64,000 nt of DNA from Pseudomonadota bacterium (GTDB lineage Bacteria; Pseudomonadota; Gammaproteobacteria; Burkholderiales; Burkholderiaceae_C), in the NCBI GenBank assembly GCA_963205115.1, contig CAUJHV010000056.1, positions 97,049 through 161,048 of the forward strand, given 5' to 3'. Each line of letters begins with the position of its first letter. Positions within the stretch are counted from its first letter, which is position 1. Shown piece by piece: positions 60,493 through 64,000 of the stretch. The notes beneath the pieces were generated by a model. That model searched no databases. It saw nothing but the letters and a program-made list of their open reading frames with translations, and had not been told where the DNA came from. The position numbers and the translations under genes are program-made.

Positions 60493-61407
60493 GTGTCCGA
60501 GACGGTATCCCCTTCGATGTCTTCCGCCGGTGCCGGCGCAGCGCCCGCCCGCCGGCCGGAATCGGCGCCGCTGGCCATGGCCTGGATGGCTGGGTGGCTG
60601 ACGCTGATGGTGGTCATCGCCGTGGCCGGGCGTCAGGCGATGCGCGAGCTCAGCGTCTTCCAGCTGATGGAGATGCGCGCGCTGATCGGCATGCTGCTGT
60701 TGTGGCCGCTGATTCACGCCGCCGGCGGTCCGCGCGCCATGCGCACCAAACGGCTGAAGCTGCACGTGGCGCGCAACCTCGTTCACTATGCGGCGCAATA
60801 CGGCTGGTTCGCGGCGCTGCTGCTGATTCCGCTGGCGCAGGTGGTGGCCATCGAGTTCACGATGCCCATCTGGGCCGCGATGCTGGCGGTGGCGCTGCTG
60901 GGCGAGCGTGTCGACCGTTTCAAATCACTGGCCATCGTGCTGGGCCTGGCCGGCGTCGCGGTGATCGTGCGCCCCAACGCCAGCGGGCTGAATGCGGGGC
61001 AGCTGATCGCCCTGGCCGCCGCCGTCGGCTTTGCCGTCTCGGTGGTGCTGGTGAAGTCGCTCACGCGCACCGACGCCGCCATCGCCGTGAGCTTCTGGAT
61101 GCTGGTGGTGCAGTGCGTGGTCGGCCTCGTGCCCGCATTGCTGACCTGGCACTGGCCGTCGGCGGCCACCTGGGGCTGGGTCGTGCTGGTGGCTTTCTGC
61201 GGCACCTACTCGCACTACTGCTTCGCGCGGGCGATGGAACATGCCGAGGCCACTGTGGTCGTGCCCATGGATTTCCTGCGCGTGCCGCTGAGCGCCGCCG
61301 CGGGCTGGGCGGTGTACGACGAGCGCGTGGACCAGTGGACGGTGCTGGGCGTGGTGATGATCCTGGCCGCCAATCTGCTGAACCTGCGGCGGGCTCCGGG
61401 GCGCTGA
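60493..61407 (+). CDS. EamA/DMT-family transporter
   Basis: 304-residue membrane protein with ten predicted helices in two EamA repeats (about 30-155 and 165-300), as in drug/metabolite exporters of the RhaT/YdcZ superfamily. Landmarks include IPLAQVVAIEFTMPIWAAMLA and the second-repeat MEHAEATVVVPMDFLRVPLSA. The N-terminus is a 28-residue Ala/Ser/Pro-rich tail. The start is GTG at 60493, 9 nt after fhs, so co-transcription is likely, though a functional link is not clear. Substrate unknown. Confidence 0.88.
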   Translation: MSETVSPSMSSAGAGAAPARRPESAPLAMAWMAGWLTLMVVIAVAGRQAMRELSVFQLMEMRALIGMLLLWPLIHAAGGPRAMRTKRLKLHVARNLVHYAAQYGWFAALLLIPLAQVVAIEFTMPIWAAMLAVALLGERVDRFKSLAIVLGLAGVAVIVRPNASGLNAGQLIALAAAVGFAVSVVLVKSLTRTDAAIAVSFWMLVVQCVVGLVPALLTWHWPSAATWGWVVLVAFCGTYSHYCFARAMEHAEATVVVPMDFLRVPLSAAAGWAVYDERVDQWTVLGVVMILAANLLNLRRAPGR

Positions 61408-61602
61408 CCGTGACGCGACGCCGGCCGGACAGCGGCGGTGCAGACGCCCCGCAGTTGCCGAGAAACCGGCGGGTCTTCGGTACGATCAGACGTGCGTCAG
61501 CCGTCGACCGCGGGCGCGTGCCCGATTGCTGCCCGCCCGCGGGTGCGCCGGGTCTGATCGCGGGCCAGGCCAGCGTCAGTCAACCGGTCGGAATCACGAC
61601 AC

Positions 61603-62124
61603 ATGGCAGCCATCTTTGCGTTCACCTGCAGCCGTTGCGCGGAAGTCCACGAGGGCTCGCCGAGCTTCGGCTTCGATGCCCCGGATCACTACAACGATCT
61701 GTCGGATGCTGACAAGGCGTCCATGGCCACGCTGAGCAGCGAGCTGTGCACCATCACGGACGGCGAGACGACGGACCGCTTCGTCAGGGCCGTGATCGAA
61801 GTGCCGATCCAGGGCGTCGAGGAGCCCTTCCTGTGGGGCGTGTGGGTGTCGCTGAGTGAAAAGAGTTATGCGCGCTACCTCGAGACCGCGGATGACCCGG
61901 TGGTCGGCGAGGCGTTTTTCGGCTGGGTCTGCAACCGCATCGCGGTCTACCCCTGGTCGCAGCCGCGACCCGCCAACGTCGTGGTTCAGCCGCGGGGTGA
62001 GCGCCCGCTCGTGATGCTGCATGCGCGGGACACGCCCGACGACCCGCTGGCGCAGGACCAGGCCCAGGGCATTTCCATCGCCCGCGCGCAGCAGCTGGCG
62101 GAGCGGGTGCTGCATGGCGGTTGA
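61603..62124 (+). CDS. DUF2199 domain protein
   Basis: 173-residue protein matching DUF2199: N-terminal FTCSRCAEVHEGSPSFGFDAPDHY with a CxxC pair, then VEEPFLWGVWVSLSEKSYARY and GWVCNRIAVYP. It is soluble with no signal peptide. No function is established for the family; the CxxC suggests a metal or a structural zinc. It stands 195 nt after the EamA gene. The stop is followed by a very short overlapping frame of doubtful reality. Confidence 0.85.
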   Translation: MAAIFAFTCSRCAEVHEGSPSFGFDAPDHYNDLSDADKASMATLSSELCTITDGETTDRFVRAVIEVPIQGVEEPFLWGVWVSLSEKSYARYLETADDPVVGEAFFGWVCNRIAVYPWSQPRPANVVVQPRGERPLVMLHARDTPDDPLAQDQAQGISIARAQQLAERVLHGG

Positions 62125-62233
62125 GTCCTGCCCGGACGCCGTCAGTCTGCGCACCGGCGCAGCGGGCGATATCGCGCGGCAGATCGACGGGCTGCTGGAC
62201 GGATCGAAGGTCCAGCTGCGCGTCACGGAATGA
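62114..62233 (+). CDS. Doubtful 39-residue ORF
   Basis: A short frame (MAVESCPDAVSLRTGAAGD and on) begins inside the last 11 nt of the DUF2199 gene and ends 22 nt before the VOC gene. I recognise no family. Its only support is the tight packing; it may be chance. Confidence 0.2.
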   Translation: MAVESCPDAVSLRTGAAGDIARQIDGLLDGSKVQLRVTE

Positions 62234-62255
62234 GGCGGGCACGCGCCCGAATGCC

Positions 62256-62633
62256 ATGCAGCTGCACCCGATGATCTGCGTGCACGACGTCCCGGCCAGC
62301 AGCCGCTGGTATCAGCAGCTGCTGGGCTGCGAGAGCGGACACGGCGGCGCCGAGTACGAGCGATTGAATGTGGCGGGCCGGCTGGTCCTGCAATTGCACG
62401 CCTGGGGCGTCGACCACCAGCACGGCCCCTTGGGCGACCCGATGCAGCGGCCGTATGGCAACGGCGTGCTGCTGTGGTTCGAAGTCGAGGATTTCGATGC
62501 CGCCGTGGCCCGCGCCGGTGCCTTGAACGCCGAGTGCATCCACCCGCCGCGGTGGAGCGAAAACGCCAACTGGGAGTGCTGGTTGCGCGACCCCGACGGC
62601 TATACCGTCGTGCTGGCCAGTCCGCTGCCCTGA
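62256..62633 (+). CDS. VOC-family (glyoxalase) protein
   Basis: 125-residue single VOC protein (MQLHPMICVHDVPASSRWYQQLLG to WLRDPDGYTVVLASPLP). The C-terminal DPDGY is the family closing strand. Relatives include glyoxalase, bleomycin-type binding proteins and unassigned members; few acidic metal ligands are evident, so it may be a binding protein rather than an enzyme. Convergent with the aldolase gene 68 nt further on. Confidence 0.8.
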   Translation: MQLHPMICVHDVPASSRWYQQLLGCESGHGGAEYERLNVAGRLVLQLHAWGVDHQHGPLGDPMQRPYGNGVLLWFEVEDFDAAVARAGALNAECIHPPRWSENANWECWLRDPDGYTVVLASPLP

Positions 62634-62701
62634 ATGGCAGCGACGCGAATGCGGCGGACGAGGTCGCCGCAACGGCGCCACTCGCCCGCTTCCTGCACCG
62701 A

Positions 62702-63748
62702 TCAGGCCGCTGCGCGGTTCTTCGCTCTGTCGCGCTCGCGGGACATGGTCAGCGCCGCGTCTTCGATCATGTCCTCCTGCCCGCCGACCAGCTTGCGCCG
62801 GCCCAGCTCCAGCAGGATCTCGCGCGCCGGGATGCCGTACTTCTTCTCCGCGCGCTTGGCAAACAGCAGGAACGAGCCGTAGACGCCGGCGTAGCCCAGC
62901 GTCAGCGCGTCGCGGTCGATGCGCACCATGTGGTCCATGATGGGCACGACCAGATCTTCGGCCACGTCCTGGATCTTGAAGGTGTCCACGCCGGTGCGGA
63001 TGCCCATGCGGTCGCACACGGCCACCAGCACTTCCATCGGGGTGTTGCCGGCGCCGGCGCCCAGGCCGGCTGCGGCCGCGTCGATGCGGTTGGCACCGCA
63101 TTCGATGGCCGCCAGGCTGTTGGCCACGCCCATGGCCATGTTGTGGTGGCCGTGGAAGCCCAGTTCGGTCTCGGGCTTCAGCGCAGCGCGCACGGCGCCG
63201 ATGCGCGCCTTGACGTCGTCGGGCAGCATGTAGCCGGCGGAGTCGGTCACGTAGATGCAGTTGGCGCCGTAGCTTTCCATCAGCCTGGCCTGGCTGACGA
63301 GCTTCTCCGGGCTGGCCATGTGGGCCATCATCAGGAAGCCCACGGTGTCCATGTCCATCTTGCGGGCCATGGTGATGTGCTGCTCGCTGACGTCCGCCTC
63401 GGTGCAGTGGGTGGCCACGCGGATGGTGTGCACACCCAGGCCGTGCGCCATCTTCAGGTGGTCGACGGTGCCGATGCCCGGCAGCAGCAGGGCGCTGACC
63501 TTGGCCTGCTTCATCAGCGGGATGACGGCGCCGAGGTACTCCTCGTCGGTGTGCGCCGGGAAGCCGTAGTTGACGCTGCTGCCGCCCAGGCCGTCGCCGT
63601 GGGTGACCTCGATCAGCGGCACGCCCGCGGCGTCCAGGCCCTGGGCGATGGACTTCATCTGGTCGAGCGACATGAGGTGGCGCTTGGGGTGCATCCCGTC
63701 GCGCAGGGTCATGTCGTGCAGGGTGATCTTCTTGCCGTTCAGTTCCAT
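62702..63748 (-). CDS. mhpE: 4-hydroxy-2-oxovalerate aldolase
   Basis: 348-residue DmpG/HOA-type aldolase that splits 4-hydroxy-2-oxovalerate into pyruvate and acetaldehyde, the last steps of aromatic meta-cleavage. LHDMTLRDGMHPKRH at the N-terminus holds the Arg-Asp catalytic pair; metal-binding HGHHNMAMGVANS at about 198-210. The C-terminal domain contacts the partner dehydrogenase. The gene for that partner lies 14 nt upstream on the same strand, as in the known MhpF-MhpE channeling complex. Start ATG 63748. Confidence 0.95.
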   Translation of the reverse strand: MELNGKKITLHDMTLRDGMHPKRHLMSLDQMKSIAQGLDAAGVPLIEVTHGDGLGGSSVNYGFPAHTDEEYLGAVIPLMKQAKVSALLLPGIGTVDHLKMAHGLGVHTIRVATHCTEADVSEQHITMARKMDMDTVGFLMMAHMASPEKLVSQARLMESYGANCIYVTDSAGYMLPDDVKARIGAVRAALKPETELGFHGHHNMAMGVANSLAAIECGANRIDAAAAGLGAGAGNTPMEVLVAVCDRMGIRTGVDTFKIQDVAEDLVVPIMDHMVRIDRDALTLGYAGVYGSFLLFAKRAEKKYGIPAREILLELGRRKLVGGQEDMIEDAALTMSRERDRAKNRAAA

Positions 63749-63762
63749 GGTGTTCTCCCGGC

Positions 63763-64000
63763 TCAGGCTGCGTTTGCGGCGGTGGCGGCCACGGGTTGCA
63801 GGGTGAGGCGCCCGGCGAGGATTTCCTCGGCGAACATCTCGGCGGTGCGCGCGGCGGCGGCCGTCATGATGTCCAGGTTGCCGGCGTACTTGGGCAGGTA
63901 GTCGCCCAGGCCTTCGACCTCCATGTAGACGCTCACGCGCTGGCCGTCGAAGACCGGTCCGTTGACCAGCTTGTAGCCCGGCACGTACTTCTGCACCTCG
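63763..64000 (-). CDS. mhpF: Acetaldehyde dehydrogenase (acylating), 3' part only
   Basis: The last 78 residues of the CoA-acylating acetaldehyde dehydrogenase that partners the aldolase. EVQKYVPGYKLVNGP, then VYMEVEGLGDYLPKYAGNLDIMTAAA is the typical C-terminus. The NAD-binding domain and catalytic Cys lie beyond the right edge. The frame stays open to base 64000. Presence shows that an aromatic meta-cleavage operon continues outside the window, transcribed toward it. Confidence 0.9.
   Translation of the reverse strand, partial: EVQKYVPGYKLVNGPVFDGQRVSVYMEVEGLGDYLPKYAGNLDIMTAAAARTAEMFAEEILAGRLTLQPVAATAANAA

Noticed and set aside
1..64000. CRISPR arrays, tRNA or rRNA genes, insertion sequences, prophage or integrase genes
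   Set aside because: Looked for on both strands by eye; no repeat-spacer pattern, no transposase or integrase motifs and no RNA gene seen.

Overview
This 64 kb window is GC-rich, densely coding chromosome with no rRNA, tRNA, CRISPR array, insertion sequence or phage gene that I can see. Three Bug-type (TctC) periplasmic binding proteins, two complete TRAP transporters, a complete TctCBA carrier, many divergent LysR regulators, a single-chain indolepyruvate ferredoxin oxidoreductase and strong G/C codon-end bias point to a soil or water betaproteobacterium of the order Burkholderiales (Comamonadaceae or Sphaerotilaceae-like). That assignment is inference from gene content.

Layout. 1-2475: hybrid sensor kinase, cut by the left edge. 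2499-8705: leftward operon sulfatase-cupin-TRAP (SBP, DctQ, DctM) with a divergent LysR. 8773-11513: overlapping pair of an HDAC-like deacetylase and a GMC oxidoreductase. 11776-14199: small proteins (two hotdog thioesterases, Cys-rich CWC, DUF2164, four-helix membrane protein, GFA). 14299-16893: HSL-type esterase, an ASCH-glyoxalase fusion read from the opposite strand, and MurU. 16904-23107: leftward MarR, esterase/Baeyer-Villiger monooxygenase fusion, Bug protein, S9 peptidase. 23194-29078: rightward omega-transaminase, TctC, TctB, TctA, amidase; then a GarD-type dehydratase to 30795. 30773-34385: BaeSR-like two-component pair diverging from a di-haem peroxidase lipoprotein. 34495-41578: LysR diverging from GAF protein, TRAP system, VOC protein, hydrolase and flavin monooxygenase. 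41717-42835: DAHP synthase. 42855-47634: YtcJ-type amidohydrolase, CobW GTPase and Bug protein with a divergent LysR. 47725-54542: AraC regulator diverging from a second YtcJ-type amidohydrolase translationally coupled to indolepyruvate ferredoxin oxidoreductase. 54883-58634: fatty-acid oxidation genes (acyl-CoA ligase, LCAD-type dehydrogenase, DECR-type reductase). 58816-62633: formate-THF ligase, EamA exporter, DUF2199, VOC. 62702-64000: 4-hydroxy-2-oxovalerate aldolase and acetaldehyde dehydrogenase, the end of an aromatic meta-cleavage operon that runs off the right edge.

How it works together. Most of the window is catabolic modules of one design: regulator read divergently from an importer plus one to four tailoring enzymes, genes coupled by ATGA/GTGA overlaps. 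The most unusual is the MarR-centred locus at 16.9-29.1 kb. A natural esterase-Baeyer-Villiger monooxygenase fusion on one arm faces an omega-transaminase, a full tricarboxylate-type carrier and an amidase on the other. These enzymes could open a cyclic ketone to a hydroxy acid and handle its amino or amide relatives; the substrate is unknown. Other oddities are the ASCH-VOC fusion, a CobW metallochaperone co-encoded with a metal-dependent amidohydrolase, two TRAP binding proteins lacking the usual substrate-binding arginine, and several genes whose promoter-like hexamer sits so close to the start codon that leaderless transcripts are plausible.
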